Shown: positions 48,364 to 58,715, counted from the stretch's first letter. The stretch: 64,000 bases of DNA from Trichomonas vaginalis G3 (GCF_026262505.1 NC_067203.1:23603411-23667410), one strand, 5' to 3'. Notes: generated from the sequence alone by a model not told the origin. Numbers and translations: made by a program.

Positions 48364-49971
48364 ATGTACGCCGCTCAGAATATAACGCCAACAGTTTTGG
48401 ATGCTATGAATGGAAATGTTTCCGAATGGTATAACGAATGCGACAATGCCATTAGAAGGTCAGAAATAGTTCCTGGAACTTACGAATATACAACTGCTGT
48501 TTCTTATGGAAACGTAGGTGAGTTTGGAGAAGGTTCTTCAACAACAGTAGATATTGCTTGCGACAGGTTTCATATTATTTCTATTGACAACTCTTTCTTA
48601 TACGTGGAACAAGACATTGAAATAAAACCTTCTGCCAAGTTGTCTGACAAGAAAGGTTGCAATGGAATTTTCTATGTCGGATACCAATATGCTCCAGAAG
48701 TTTTCATGGGATATAAGATATATTCTAACTCTGACTTAGTTCAAACAGTAACATGGGCAAACTATGAATGGTTCGCTTTGAGAAACTCAGTACAACCACA
48801 AGCTAGAGAACAAACAGACCAGTATGCAACTATTGAGAAAATAAGAAGACTTGACCCTAACGTTCCAGGAGTTTATGTTGACCTTTCTGGACAAACTGCA
48901 GCAGCAGTAACCAAAGTAAAATTGAAACTTAGAGTTCCTTTGTCATCTTTCCTCATCTTCAGGTTTTTAAGATACTTGCCAAACTGGGCAGGAAAAATTT
49001 CTATCGAACTTACTCCAAGCAAAAATAACTTAGTCATTGCACCAACACAAGACCCATTCACTCTTACAGACGTAAAGGGAGCAAATCAAACGTCATTCGC
49101 CGAATTTTGCAAAGACAAAGTTGACTTAGACTTTGGTTTCTCAAACCTCAACACTGAAGTAAACTACTACTTCAATGCTGCTGGAACTGCTTGGGACCCA
49201 GTTAAGTTCACATGCGAAAAGTTTGAATGCAAGAGAATAGAAAGCAGACTTGCAGTCTATATGTTGGACCCAGATATTTCAAATGCTTTAGCTGCCAAAT
49301 ATATTGCAGTTCCACTTATGTTCCCTATACACCAAATATCTGTCAAAGACTTTGCAGGTGAAGTTGGAAACCAAAGTGCTGACCCAGGTGCAAGAACAGA
49401 TATTGCTTTAACAACTGCAATGAAACATGCAGATACTATGTTTGTACTGTTCAGACGAACTATAAATGACTATTCTTGTTTCTACAACCCTGGTATTAAA
49501 TACCATATAAACATAGATGGCAAATATTATCCAAGAGAAGAATATTCTACAGTTGAGGATATGAGGTCATACAACTTGACATTAGATGCTATGAACTTTA
49601 ACAACAACTTCACAACAACCATTAACCCTGAAATGCAAAGTTCTATTATGCCATATGTGAAAGTATGGACCCATACAGGAGCTCAAAACACTCAATATAC
49701 AAATGGAGACCGTTCAAACTTTTGGCTTGGCATTCCATTTGCTGACTCAGAAGACTTTATGGGTGGTATTTCAACTGTTGGTACAGTTCAAATACAATAT
49801 ACTGGTGACAGAGACGGTCCAAATGAATTGAAAGCAAAGAAGTTTACAAAACCAATAGCACTTTTCACGGAAGATGCTCTTTTGAAGATTCGTTCGATGA
49901 AACCTGCTGGGGCTCCTCAGATTGGCATAACGACAGCTTCCATCGAGCAGATTTTGGCAGCAGGTCAGTAA
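48364..49971 (+). CDS. Maverick major capsid protein (535 aa), B copy 2
   Basis: An open 535-aa gene of the size usual for Polinton double jelly-roll capsids. It is beta-rich throughout, with segments such as GNGIFYVGYQYAPEVFMGYK-like strands near residues 105-125, LPNWAGKISIELTPSKNNLV, and WLGIPFADSEDFMGGISTVG near the end. It starts after TTTTTACTCATATGAA and ends IEQILAAGQ. It is followed by the antisense-overlapping small gene and the CCG/penton-like pair. It looks whole. The capsid call rests on size, beta-rich composition, abundance of aromatic residues and neighbours; a structure prediction would settle it. Confidence 0.68.
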   Translation: MYAAQNITPTVLDAMNGNVSEWYNECDNAIRRSEIVPGTYEYTTAVSYGNVGEFGEGSSTTVDIACDRFHIISIDNSFLYVEQDIEIKPSAKLSDKKGCNGIFYVGYQYAPEVFMGYKIYSNSDLVQTVTWANYEWFALRNSVQPQAREQTDQYATIEKIRRLDPNVPGVYVDLSGQTAAAVTKVKLKLRVPLSSFLIFRFLRYLPNWAGKISIELTPSKNNLVIAPTQDPFTLTDVKGANQTSFAEFCKDKVDLDFGFSNLNTEVNYYFNAAGTAWDPVKFTCEKFECKRIESRLAVYMLDPDISNALAAKYIAVPLMFPIHQISVKDFAGEVGNQSADPGARTDIALTTAMKHADTMFVLFRRTINDYSCFYNPGIKYHINIDGKYYPREEYSTVEDMRSYNLTLDAMNFNNNFTTTINPEMQSSIMPYVKVWTHTGAQNTQYTNGDRSNFWLGIPFADSEDFMGGISTVGTVQIQYTGDRDGPNELKAKKFTKPIALFTEDALLKIRSMKPAGAPQIGITTASIEQILAAGQ

Positions 49972-50284
49972 GTTGTTCTTGAACTGACTTCTCTCCGTCA
50001 AATATTGACAGTACGCCAGTTTTGACATAAAATTGTATTATAAACTTTCCTTTAGAAATATCGGTCAGTTTTGTTGTTATATTTTTGTCTGCTTCAAGAA
50101 CTTTCACCATTTCAGTTATACCAACTTTCTTTGCTTTATGAAAATATTTTGGTTCAGCAAAGACTGCTATTCTATAACATTTTCCATTGTTTGTATAAAG
50201 AACTATTCTGTCAATGTATTTGTATTGTTTGTGTGTGTAAACTTTGTTCTGCTTCAATTCGAAGAGATACTCAAATACGTCCAT
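49865..50284 (-). CDS. Small gene overlapping the capsid 3' end in antisense (139 aa)
   Basis: It begins MDVFEYLFELKQNKVYTHKQ. The first 100 residues look like a real alpha/beta protein (DRIVLYTNNGKCYRIAVFAE; ISKGKFIIQFYVKTGVLSIF). The last 35 codons are antisense to the capsid gene, with an overlap of 107 bp. Upstream of its ATG is TTTTACTTAGAATAAAAAG, shared as a divergent start region with the CCG gene. The function is unknown. It looks whole. Confidence 0.6.
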   Translation of the reverse strand: MDVFEYLFELKQNKVYTHKQYKYIDRIVLYTNNGKCYRIAVFAEPKYFHKAKKVGITEMVKVLEADKNITTKLTDISKGKFIIQFYVKTGVLSIFDGEKSVQEQLTDLLPKSARWKLSLCQSEEPQQVSSNESSKEHLP

Positions 50285-50302
50285 CTTTTTATTCTAAGTA
50301 AA

Positions 50303-50881
50303 ATGTCATTTCCGAAAAATAGAAGCGTAAGTGTTTCAAAAGGTTTAATGGCGGTGGCAGATGTGAAGTTAAATTCACCAACTCAAACAAACAGTCAAAG
50401 TGTTGTTGTCAATGTCAAAGAAGAGATGTTGAAGTGGGGAAACCATACGAAGACGAAGATGGTATAACAATAGTTCCTGTAAAAGAACAACCAACATATC
50501 CTGAAGTTAGCAGAGACTTAAGTTCTGTTGCAGATATTCGAAACGACTACCAACAACTTAAAGACAAACTTAAAACTCAGGAGAAGATTTGTCAGCTTTG
50601 GGTATAATGTTAAACTTGGTTGAGCACAACCCTGTAAAAGTGAACTCATATGTCATCGCACCTCATGAAATTTTGAAAGAACTATTGAAACTTTTGACAG
50701 AGGCAGACGATATAAACATCAAAAAATAGAACCCGACATTGCTTGCTGTGGTGTTTCATACAATGTCATTGACAAGATATACGTTATGAAAGGAGGTGAA
50801 ACGTTGAACTTAAAATATAGTTTCCCAGACGTCATAAAAATATTTGACGACCACAACATTTCATTAAAATTTACTTGCTAA
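50303..50881 (+). pseudogene. Conserved Maverick 'CCG' protein, B copy 2
   Basis: It starts MSFPKNRSVSVSKGLMAVAD after TTTTTATTCTAAGTAAA. The C-terminal CCG domain and the beta-rich end are as in copy 1 and E1. It is 4 bp from the penton-like gene. This copy is broken. Confidence 0.58.
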
Positions 50882-50885
50882 GTAA

Positions 50886-51691
50886 ATGGCAGAAGACATA
50901 GTGGTTTATACTATTACGACTAAAAACCCTGAGTCATATAATTCTATAACAACAAACTTACAAAGTCCTCAAGGACGATATTGTAAACTGACCTTAAACA
51001 CGATGACGACTAAAGCCTGTTTGCTCTTTTGACACCAGAAGACTTTGTTGTTGTGAATGGTAAAAATACTTCTTTGAAGATACTTACTCAGATATACCAC
51101 CAACAGGTTTTGTTGACTTATTTAATACTTTAAGGACGGATGTAACATGTGCTGCAACTAGAGCAGGTTTCATTATGTTTGGATGTCCGACTGAGTTTAC
51201 TATAAACGATATGAGCTATAATACAAAACTTATATCTGGTTTTTACTACCAACAGTTTCCTATAACAGGAAAAGGTGTCATACAAGGAATGTCTGTTCCA
51301 TTGACTTTAAGTACACCTATTTTATATATTGTTTCAAACTTAGGTTCAAAGTGCTATTCGAATGTCGACAGAAACTACTATGACCAAAAGATACTCATGC
51401 GTATAAACAACACTTTCTCTGCTGGTTTGCCTATTGTTCATTCGAATGCAGAGTTTTCAGCTTTAGTGAACTCAAACACTTTAGCAAACATAAACTTAAC
51501 CTTAGTCGACGCAAACTTTGTTCCTGTAAAAACTTTTATGTCCTATGTATTTGTCAATGACGGCAGAAAGTTTCGAATTGGAAGATGCAACTGGTGAAAG
51601 TATTGTACTACAAGAACAACTTCAACAACAAATAGCTCAAGAACAACAAATGCAACAAATGGAACAAATGCAACAACAAAGTCAAGAATAA
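50886..51691 (+). pseudogene. Penton-like minor capsid protein, B copy 2
   Basis: This is the counterpart of 31818-32624. Beta-rich segments (FGCPTEFTINDMSYNTKLIS; GMSVPLTLSTPILYIVSNLG) are readable, and the Q/M-rich tail is conserved at the DNA level. This copy is broken. Confidence 0.58.
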
Positions 51692-51719
51692 AAAAAATAT
51701 TTTTTTTATTTTTATAAAA

Positions 51720-52955
51720 ATGTACAGAATAGACGTTTCAGATTTTTATGACTTCCAAGCGTTCAGAAATATGTGTCCATTTAGAGACTATAACAAAGCA
51801 GTCGAGAATTTGAAACGTTTAGTCATTTATGTCGACTCTGCCCCAGAATGTTATGTTATGAAAGAATGGGATGTTGTCTTTAACAAACCAAGAGCGACAA
51901 TAGTTTCAGAACAAGAATGTAGACAGAAACTTAAGAAAATAAAAGTCGTACAAGTTGGCATGAAGATGTTAGATGCTTGGGATATCTTATTGTCAAAGTT
52001 AGAAGATTTTTCAGTTCGTGGTATAAAGTTCTATACACCATCTCCAAACTTCTATTCTATCTTCACTGGATATAAATATGAACAAGTAGAATGGAAAGAA
52101 AATATTATAGAAGCTTGGTTAGACCATGTCAAAGAAATTATATGCAATGGAAACGAAAAGGTTTATGAGTATATCTTATGTTGGTTTGCAAACATCTTAC
52201 AACATCCAAGTGCTAAAAATGAAACTGCTCTCATTATAATTGGAAAACAAGGAACTGGTAAGAACACATTCTTTACAGATATTTTGTGCAAACTGTTAGA
52301 GGGCTATTCGAACCCGAATATGACAAACTTAGAAAACATCTGCGGTAAGTTTAACTCCTCAATAGAGAATATGAAACTTATAGTTTGCAATGAACTTCAA
52401 AGTATAGATACAACAAAAGTTTTGAACTCAGATGCTTTGAAGAGTCTTATAACAGACAAAGTTGGAGTTGTTGAAAGAAAGTATAAAGACCAAAGAGTTT
52501 GTGAAAATGTTGCAAATTTCATCATGGTTTCAAACAATGTTGTTCCGATGAAGTTAGAAAGTTCTGACAGAAGATATGTAGTTGTCAGAACGTCAGATTC
52601 TCATATGCAAGATACAGAATATTTTGACGACTTAGCAGAAACTTTGACACCTAACTTTTACAACCACTTGTTCTCATATTTTATGACATTAGATATTTCT
52701 AAGTTCAATCCAAGACAAATTCCACATACCGAAGAAAGACAAACATTGTTAGAAGCAAACAAGAGTGTATATGAACTGTTTATAGATGAGACTAACTTTG
52801 AGTGTTTAGATGAAAGGTCATTGTACGATGAATATAAACAATATTGTCAAGAGTATGGTTATATGGCAGCGTCTAAACGAACATTCTTGGCAAATGTCAA
52901 AAATCTTTTAGACATACAGAACGGCGTATATACAAAGAAAAATTTTTCTGAGTAA
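51720..52955 (+). CDS. Superfamily 3 helicase (DUF5906-like), 411 aa, B copy 2
   Basis: A replicative helicase. The N-terminal 140 residues carry PNFYSIFTGYKYEQ, as found before the ATPase core in DUF5906-type proteins. Walker A is GKQGTGKN (175-182), the Walker B-like strand is KLIVCNEL (219-226), and motif C is FIMVSNN (267-273), followed by SSDRRYVVVRTS (arginine-finger region). The C-terminal winged-helix segment is at about 362-405. The start follows TTTATTTTTATAAAA. It is followed by a duplicated stand-alone tail gene. There is no primase domain in this protein. It looks whole. Confidence 0.87.
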   Translation: MYRIDVSDFYDFQAFRNMCPFRDYNKAVENLKRLVIYVDSAPECYVMKEWDVVFNKPRATIVSEQECRQKLKKIKVVQVGMKMLDAWDILLSKLEDFSVRGIKFYTPSPNFYSIFTGYKYEQVEWKENIIEAWLDHVKEIICNGNEKVYEYILCWFANILQHPSAKNETALIIIGKQGTGKNTFFTDILCKLLEGYSNPNMTNLENICGKFNSSIENMKLIVCNELQSIDTTKVLNSDALKSLITDKVGVVERKYKDQRVCENVANFIMVSNNVVPMKLESSDRRYVVVRTSDSHMQDTEYFDDLAETLTPNFYNHLFSYFMTLDISKFNPRQIPHTEERQTLLEANKSVYELFIDETNFECLDERSLYDEYKQYCQEYGYMAASKRTFLANVKNLLDIQNGVYTKKNFSE

Positions 52956-52991
52956 ATTTTATAAAAAATATATATTTTTATTTTATTTGAA

Positions 52992-53210
52992 ATGTACGCT
53001 GAGTTTGTTGGAAAAGACCTAGATAACGAAAATAGATATGCGCTATTCTGGTTAGATTGTCCTTATGAAATGTATGAAAAAAAGGCTTTATATGAAGAAT
53101 ATAGAAAATATTGTCATGAAAACGATATAAGACTAAGCTCTAGAGAAAAATTCTATGCTGGTATAAAACATCTTTTCGAAGTTCGGAATGGCAAATATAG
53201 AAAGAAATAA
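52992..53210 (+). CDS. Stand-alone copy of the helicase C-terminal domain (72 aa), copy 2
   Basis: It is identical to the gene at 33922-34140. Residues 28-72 resemble the end of the helicase just upstream, including a shared 3' flank. It starts after TATTTTTATTTTATTTGAA. It looks whole. Confidence 0.72.
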   Translation: MYAEFVGKDLDNENRYALFWLDCPYEMYEKKALYEEYRKYCHENDIRLSSREKFYAGIKHLFEVRNGKYRKK

Positions 53211-53258
53211 TTTTTCTGAGTAAATTTAAAAAAAATATTTTTTTATCCGATAGAAAAG

Positions 53259-53678
53259 ATGACGAAATATATTTCAGTCAACAAATATATGACAGAAGTC
53301 AAAGATAAGTTAGCTCCATTCGCTTATTTGAATGTTTACTTCTACCATTTTGAAAAGTCTACATTTGACAAAGTTTGGAACATCGAACCAGTTAAGTTTG
53401 CTATTGTGACTAAAAATGGTGCGAAATTTGAAGACTTAGACATAGAAGGTTTGTTAGCAGTCAAAGAAAATTTTGACAGAAGGTTTTCAAACCTTAAAGA
53501 AGGCAAAGCATACAAACTTGTTATACCTTATGAACCAAAGAAAGCAGACGACTATGAATATTATGAGTCTAAGATAGTTGAAGTTCAAGGTAAATTGGGT
53601 AAAAAGATTTTAGAGTCTAAGCCAGTGTTTGCTCCTAAAGAGGAAGAGAACATTGACATTGACCCAGAAATGTTCTAA
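53259..53678 (+). CDS. Acidic-tail protein, possible ssDNA-binding protein, copy 2
   Basis: It is identical to 34189-34608, with the acidic end EEENIDIDPEMF and the start after TTTTTTTATCCGATAGAAAAG. It sits among replication and packaging genes. An SSB-like role is inference. It looks whole. Confidence 0.5.
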   Translation: MTKYISVNKYMTEVKDKLAPFAYLNVYFYHFEKSTFDKVWNIEPVKFAIVTKNGAKFEDLDIEGLLAVKENFDRRFSNLKEGKAYKLVIPYEPKKADDYEYYESKIVEVQGKLGKKILESKPVFAPKEEENIDIDPEMF

Positions 53679-53694
53679 AAATAAAAGTTTATTT

Positions 53695-54164
53695 TTACAT
53701 GTCAAATTTCTTCTTCTCTGGCTCTGGCTCTGGTTCTTTCTTCTCTTCTTCTACTTTCTTTTCTTCTACTTTCTTTTCTTTCTTTTCTCTCTTCTTCTTC
53801 TTCTCTGGTGGAGTTATGTCAAATTTGGCGCAACCATATTTATGTAAAAGTTCTTTGTCCTTTAATAGCTCTTCTATTCTGTTTTCTATTTCATCTTCAA
53901 GAACAGCGCATGTGCCTTCTTTGCATTCTAAGAACTTTTGTTGGACTTCATCTTTCCAATCGGCGTCATCTCTGTCAACAAGTCTGTCATTGACAAACTT
54001 AAAGACTTCTCTGCTAATGTTTTATGGTTCTTGTCATATTCCCAGAAACAGAACTTTAGAACAAATTCACCTTTCTTGTTTACACTATGTAAGATTTTAT
54101 GGTCGACAGATGTTTTGCTGTCGAAAAGCTTGTCTCGAATATAGATAGCGAAATCGCTAGACAT
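53695..54164 (-). pseudogene. Lys/Glu-tail protein, copy 2
   Basis: This is the counterpart of 34625-35095, with the same MSSDFAIYIRDKLFDSKTSV start and K/E-rich end. The function is unknown. This copy is broken. Confidence 0.5.
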
Positions 54165-54199
54165 TTTCAAAAGATAAAAATTTTAATTTTTCTAAAAAT

Positions 54200-55072
54200 A
54201 TGTTAGAAAAAAAGTTTGCTGACATTGACAAGAAATTTGAGAATGTTTTAAATAAGAACAAGAGGAAGTTGGAAAATGCTCAGATAAAACCCATACATGA
54301 CAAGTTCTTATTTGCTCAGAATGGTATAACAGGTCTAATCGCACCACCTGGGTCGGGTAAGACTTTCACTTATCTTAAAATGGCTGCACAACAACAAGAA
54401 CTAGATGAGAAGAACCCATTCTATGAGTTAGTTGTTATTTGTAGTACTTCTGGTCAATTTGACCAAACCGTAAATTCGTTCAAAGATATTATAAAAAAGT
54501 CTAAGTTAGTATGTATAAAAGACTCTGAGTTGTTGGATTGGATAAAGAAGTACCAAAGAAGAGTTTTGAAGTACAATGCTATAAATGAGTATATAAATTC
54601 GAAGTTTAAAGACCCAAATGAGGAAATGCAGAGAATATTAGAGAAGAAACACTTCAGAAACAAACAGAAAGAGATAGAATACATTTCGAAGAAATTGCAA
54701 TCTTACGATTGGAAGACTTACCCTCACAGATGTCTTCTTATCTTAGATGATTTCGCCTCTCATCCTTTGTTAAAGAACAGAGAACAAGACATGTGTCGAA
54801 TTCTTAAGAAGCTCAGGCACTTTAACATCTCTGTTGTCATTTGTGTACAGACAGCAAAGAGTTTAAGTAAGGATGTTAAAAGAATACTTACTGATATCAT
54901 ACTTTTCCCTGGATTGTCCGAAGACGATTTCATGGAACTTATGAAAGAGTCCATGGCAGGTAAGTTTGACAGACATGAACTATGGGAGAAGTACAAAGTC
55001 ATACAAGACCCTCATACTTCTTTCAGAATTCACATCTACGCGAACAAAGTTCAAATTGTAAAAAGTCAATAA
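54200..55072 (+). CDS. A32/FtsK-HerA DNA-packaging ATPase (290 aa), B copy 2
   Basis: The virion packaging motor. The leader is coiled-coil (residues 1-30), Walker A is APPGSGKT (48-55), the strand YELVVICSTSGQF (75-87) follows, Walker B is LLILDDF (179-185), and the sensor strand is SVVICVQTAKSL (211-222). The end is FRIHIYANKVQIVKSQ. Domain order matches the E1 ATPase at 20188-21004. The length is normal for Polinton ATPases. It looks whole. Confidence 0.88.
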   Translation: MLEKKFADIDKKFENVLNKNKRKLENAQIKPIHDKFLFAQNGITGLIAPPGSGKTFTYLKMAAQQQELDEKNPFYELVVICSTSGQFDQTVNSFKDIIKKSKLVCIKDSELLDWIKKYQRRVLKYNAINEYINSKFKDPNEEMQRILEKKHFRNKQKEIEYISKKLQSYDWKTYPHRCLLILDDFASHPLLKNREQDMCRILKKLRHFNISVVICVQTAKSLSKDVKRILTDIILFPGLSEDDFMELMKESMAGKFDRHELWEKYKVIQDPHTSFRIHIYANKVQIVKSQ

Positions 55073-55115
55073 AAATAAAGAGTTTTGTGCTGAATTCAAT
55101 AAAAATATATTTTTA

Positions 55116-55288
55116 GGGTAGATGGGTATATCTAACCCGATTTCTAACCTCATTTCTACCCCATATGTCCTTACTGAAAAAGTACGTGTTCCATATGTCA
55201 TTTTACTCAGAATTTTACTCAGAATTCAATAAAAATATATTTTAGGGTAGAAGGGTATATCTACCCGATATCTAACCTCTTTTCTACC
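55116..55288. repeat. Two GGGTA half-site modules, 3' side of the cassette gene, copy 2
   Basis: Modules at 55116-55161 and 55245-55288 match 36049-36223, with the same 8/4/12/12 geometry. Confidence 0.85.
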
Positions 55289-55297
55289 CCAGTTATT

Positions 55298-56199
55298 TTA
55301 TAAGCGTTTTACATGGTAAACATTGTGAATTCGTGAAATTCTAAACAATTTCGTAGCTTCTATTTCTTCTGTCAGTACATCGAATGTTTTAACAATGCCG
55401 AAGGTTTCTTTATATTTCTTCTTGACATCTGAAAGAAGGAAATCGTCAGCTGTTGGATAGTTTTTGTTCAGAAATGTCAACATGTCCATTTTATCTTCTG
55501 CTGGTTTCTCTACTTCTTTCTTTAAGTCAGCATAGTCGTTTCGCATACGTTCTATCTCTTTGACGGAGTAGTTATATTTCCTCATTGCTGCTTTACATTT
55601 TGAACATTGTGGGTTCATTTTAGCATTGTACATTGAAATCTTACCTGCTAGTATGACTAAGGCGTCAATTGCTCTTTCTTAACTCAAAAGTTGCGGGTTT
55701 TATTGTTCATTCCATACTTACCCTTCTATCTTTATCTCTTATTGCCAACACATTTTGCAACTAACGAAACAAAGTTGTCGTAGGTCTTAAACTTCATTTG
55801 TATATGTCAGAGATGTTCTTATATACCATGTCGCAATCTTTGTCCATGACTTTGGTTGCAATGAAATCCAAGAAAATCATAATTTACCTTTCGTATGAAC
55901 TTCTTTATTTCTACTGAGTCAGTTGCTTTGACTTCTATTTCATCGAATTCAGGAATAGTAGCTTTTTGTTGGATTTCAGGCAATTTGGGTAAATGGTCAA
56001 TAATATCCTGCATTTCATAAAGATACTGTTCATTTGTTTCATCTTTCGCACTACAGTCTAAATTACTTGTTAAAAGTTCTTGCTTTATCTTCTGGATTTT
56101 TGTTTCGAAAGTATATGAAGAAGGAATGAAGCTTTTCATCTCTACTAACATTGAAGTTGGGTTCATGACTAACGAGTTTGGTGCTGTTGTTGCTAACAT
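55298..56199 (-). pseudogene. Module-flanked cassette protein, B copy 2
   Basis: This is the counterpart of 36232-37145 and of the E1 gene at 12513-13454. The C-terminal third is readable (NPQCSKCKAAMRKYNYSVKE; FGIVKTFDVLTEEIEATKLF), as is the N-terminal third from MLATTAPNSLVMNP. This copy is broken. Confidence 0.72.
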
Positions 56200-56284
56200 G
56201 TTCTTACAATAAAAATAAAAAAATATTTTTTTAAAAAAACCAACTTTATTTTTTATTTCGGGAAAACTCATGACAAATTCAAGA

Positions 56285-56489
56285 GGGTAGAAAAGAGGTT
56301 AGAAAAGAGGTTATATCTAACCTTCTACCCTAAAATATATTTTTGCCGAATTCATGAGTTTTGGTTGAAAGAATACGGTGGAGCCAAAAGTGGCTCGACC
56401 TCAAAACAAGCATTTTCTGTATAAAATTCATGAAAATTCATGAGGTTAGAAAAGAGGTTAGAAAAGAGGTTATATCTAACCTTCTACCC
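56285..56489. repeat. Two GGTTA/GGGTA half-site modules, 5' side of the cassette gene, copy 2
   Basis: Modules at 56285-56330 and 56444-56489 match 37231-37435, opposite in orientation to 55116-55288. Confidence 0.85.
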
Positions 56490-56564
56490 TAAAATATATT
56501 TTTGCCGAATTCAGCAACAAAATTCAAATTGTAAACGGTTTAATAGAAAAAGTGTTATTTTTTC

Positions 56565-56759
56565 ATGTCCGAAGACTCGAAGGTGCAACACTTCCAAAAT
56601 ACCGACGAACTCAGAAGAGCAGCATGGCAGTATGTTCTTGACAACTTCTTTGAGTTCTCCAGGTACACCTTGGAAAATGCTGAAGAACTCCGACACAGAG
56701 AATTTGGAGAAATTGCACTCCAATACTACCTTGACAAACAAAGGGTAAACAAAGGGTAA
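56565..56759 (+). CDS. Unknown 64-aa protein, copy 2
   Basis: It is identical to 37511-37705 (MSEDSKVQHFQNTDELRRAA). It is charged and helical. The function is unknown. It looks whole. Confidence 0.55.
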   Translation: MSEDSKVQHFQNTDELRRAAWQYVLDNFFEFSRYTLENAEELRHREFGEIALQYYLDKQRVNKG

Positions 56760-56799
56760 AATAAGACTAAAAACTTAACGTTTAAAAAGTGACATTTTT

Positions 56800-57000
56800 A
56801 TGAGCTCCGAGTCACCGAGAAAACTTGGTCAGATGTTAGCAGCTTACTTCCCTGAGGAGGATGGAAGCGTTACATACGTAAGGTTCAAAAACAACGAACC
56901 TGGAATTGCGTACCAAATTCGCAATTACATGACCATGGAAGAGTACGAAAGGTTTCTACAAGAGAAACCAGCTCTAAACAACTCAGAAAAGAAAGAATAA
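56800..57000 (+). CDS. Unknown 66-aa protein, copy 2
   Basis: It is identical to 37746-37946 (MSSESPRKLGQMLAAYFPEE). It is compact alpha/beta. The function is unknown. It looks whole. Confidence 0.55.
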   Translation: MSSESPRKLGQMLAAYFPEEDGSVTYVRFKNNEPGIAYQIRNYMTMEEYERFLQEKPALNNSEKKE

Positions 57001-57028
57001 AAAGTTTAACTCGTAATTGTTTATTTTT

Positions 57029-57647
57029 TTACTTGTATGGGCAAGCTGCAAGAATGAAGTCGACTATCTCGTCTTTGTCTTGACCAGTTGGACTGCTCTT
57101 GCGAGTACGTCTGTTTTGCGGTCTCCAGCTGGTGTCTGACCTTCGTAATTGCGCATGTTCTTGAGAGCTCCAGTTGTAAATGGTTGTAGGATGAAGAGTC
57201 TCTCAGACTGCTTGAGGTAGTCTTCACGGTCACGAACCGAATCTGTGGTACGAGTCGAATCGGTCGATTTGAGGGAAGAGAGTGAGAGCCTGTCTTCCAT
57301 AGGGGCTGTGGCATACTCTTTGCGTAAACGGTTCAGACCTTCTTCGAACTCTTGGTCTCTCTTGACTGAGATTGAATTGAATTGGGGTGGAGGGTTTGAC
57401 ATGAACATCCAAGGGTTAGGGAAGTAAGGCATGGGTTGAGGAGGGTAGTTTGGAAAGCCTTGTGGTGGGTAGTTTGGAAAGCCTTGTGGTGGGTAGTAAC
57501 CTTGAGGTGGAAATTGGTAGTAATTCGGAGGTCCTTGTTGGAACTGAGGTTGCTGTGGGAGCCTTGTGGAGGTGGAACCTGTTGTGGTGCTGGAGCATGC
57601 TGTTCTTCTGGCTGTGGAACGGGTTCAGTAGGTGGGACGTCGGACAT
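57029..57647 (-). pseudogene. Pro/Gln/Tyr-rich protein, copy 2
   Basis: This is the counterpart of 37975-38601, with the same P/Q-rich front (PPTEPVPQPEEQHAPAPQQ) and helical C-terminal part. This copy is broken. Confidence 0.52.
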
Positions 57648-57675
57648 TCGTTTGTGTCTTAACCGTCTTTGTTCT

Positions 57676-58040
57676 GAAACAATATAATATTGTCTTGAAA
57701 AAGTACAATATTGTCTTGAAAAAGTACAATATTGTCTTGAAAAAGTACAACATTGTCTTGAAAAAGTACAACATTGTCTTGAAAAAGTACAACATTGTCT
57801 TGAAAAAGTACAACATTGTTCTGAAAAAGTACAACATTGTTCTGAAAAAGTTCAAGACTTGTTCTGAAAAAGTACAGCCGTACTCAAATTTGAGAGACAT
57901 TGTACTGAATTTATACAACATTGTTCTGAAAAAGTACAACATTGTCTTGAAAAAGTACAACATTGTCTTGAAAAAGTACAACATTGTCTTGAAAAAGTAC
58001 AACATTGTCTTGAAAAAGTACAATATTGTACTGACTCAGT
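57676..58040. repeat. 21-bp tandem repeat array around a 12-bp palindrome, copy 2
   Basis: It has the same arrangement as 38630-38994, with CTCAAATTTGAG at 57883-57894. The array is unchanged in unit number by eye, which is notable for a tandem repeat. Confidence 0.85.
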
Positions 58041-58403
58041 ATGGAGCTTGACCCCTTAGACGAAGCAATTTATCTAATTGAGGTAAATGAAACCGTGAAG
58101 GAATATCTCAGCAAGTGCAAACCAAGCAAGTCCATTGGCTTCTGGTTGTCCAAGAATAGTGTCTTAAAGTTGGAAATTGAAACAGGTGTTGCAATTCAAG
58201 TTCCAGAAGGCACTGCATTCGATGATATTAAGGATGTGAAGAAAGAAGCCCTCTTGAAGTTCTTCATGAAACGTCCTTGGATACTACTTCCATATCGTGA
58301 GAGCCCAATTCCACGAATTACACAAATTCTCAGAGCACTACTTCACTACTCTGGACAGCCGTTCTTCATAACCTCAGAAGGCGACATCCAACCAATTCAG
58401 TAA
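58041..58403 (+). CDS. Unknown 120-aa protein, copy 2
   Basis: It is identical to the 38995-39372 protein except at the last few residues. It begins MELDPLDEAIYLIEVNETVK directly after the repeat array. The function is unknown. Confidence 0.55.
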   Translation: MELDPLDEAIYLIEVNETVKEYLSKCKPSKSIGFWLSKNSVLKLEIETGVAIQVPEGTAFDDIKDVKKEALLKFFMKRPWILLPYRESPIPRITQILRALLHYSGQPFFITSEGDIQPIQ

Positions 58404-58430
58404 ACATCTCATTTTAACTTCACTTTTTTT

Positions 58431-58715
58431 ATGTTTTTACTCACACTCGTACTCAACAGGTTTGTGTACAACTATTTCAACTGTGAACCTTGTATTGACC
58501 GGTCTTCCTGCAAATGCAAGTTCGGTCAATACACAATTTATGGTGGCAAGAAAGACAGTGGGGAATGTTATTCTGACATCTGTTGTTGCGCTCGAGAGAG
58601 AATTGAAATTCCAGACCCAACTCCAACAAGAACACTCAAGTTGCCGAAGACTCATGTGAAGAAGAAGCCTTCTGGTAAGTTTCTTATAGCCATCTATATG
58701 GCACGCTTTGAGTAA
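58431..58715 (+). CDS. Small cysteine-rich protein (94 aa)
   Basis: A hydrophobic start (MFLLTLVLNRFVYNYFN), then C18, C21, C27, C29, C46 and C51-53, then RERIEIPDPTPTRTLKLPK and a basic tail. The spacing does not match a zinc finger that I recognise; the hydrophobic front could be a signal or anchor. Possible roles are a secreted disulfide-rich peptide, a membrane-anchored factor or a zinc protein. It looks whole. Confidence 0.58.
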   Translation: MFLLTLVLNRFVYNYFNCEPCIDRSSCKCKFGQYTIYGGKKDSGECYSDICCCARERIEIPDPTPTRTLKLPKTHVKKKPSGKFLIAIYMARFE

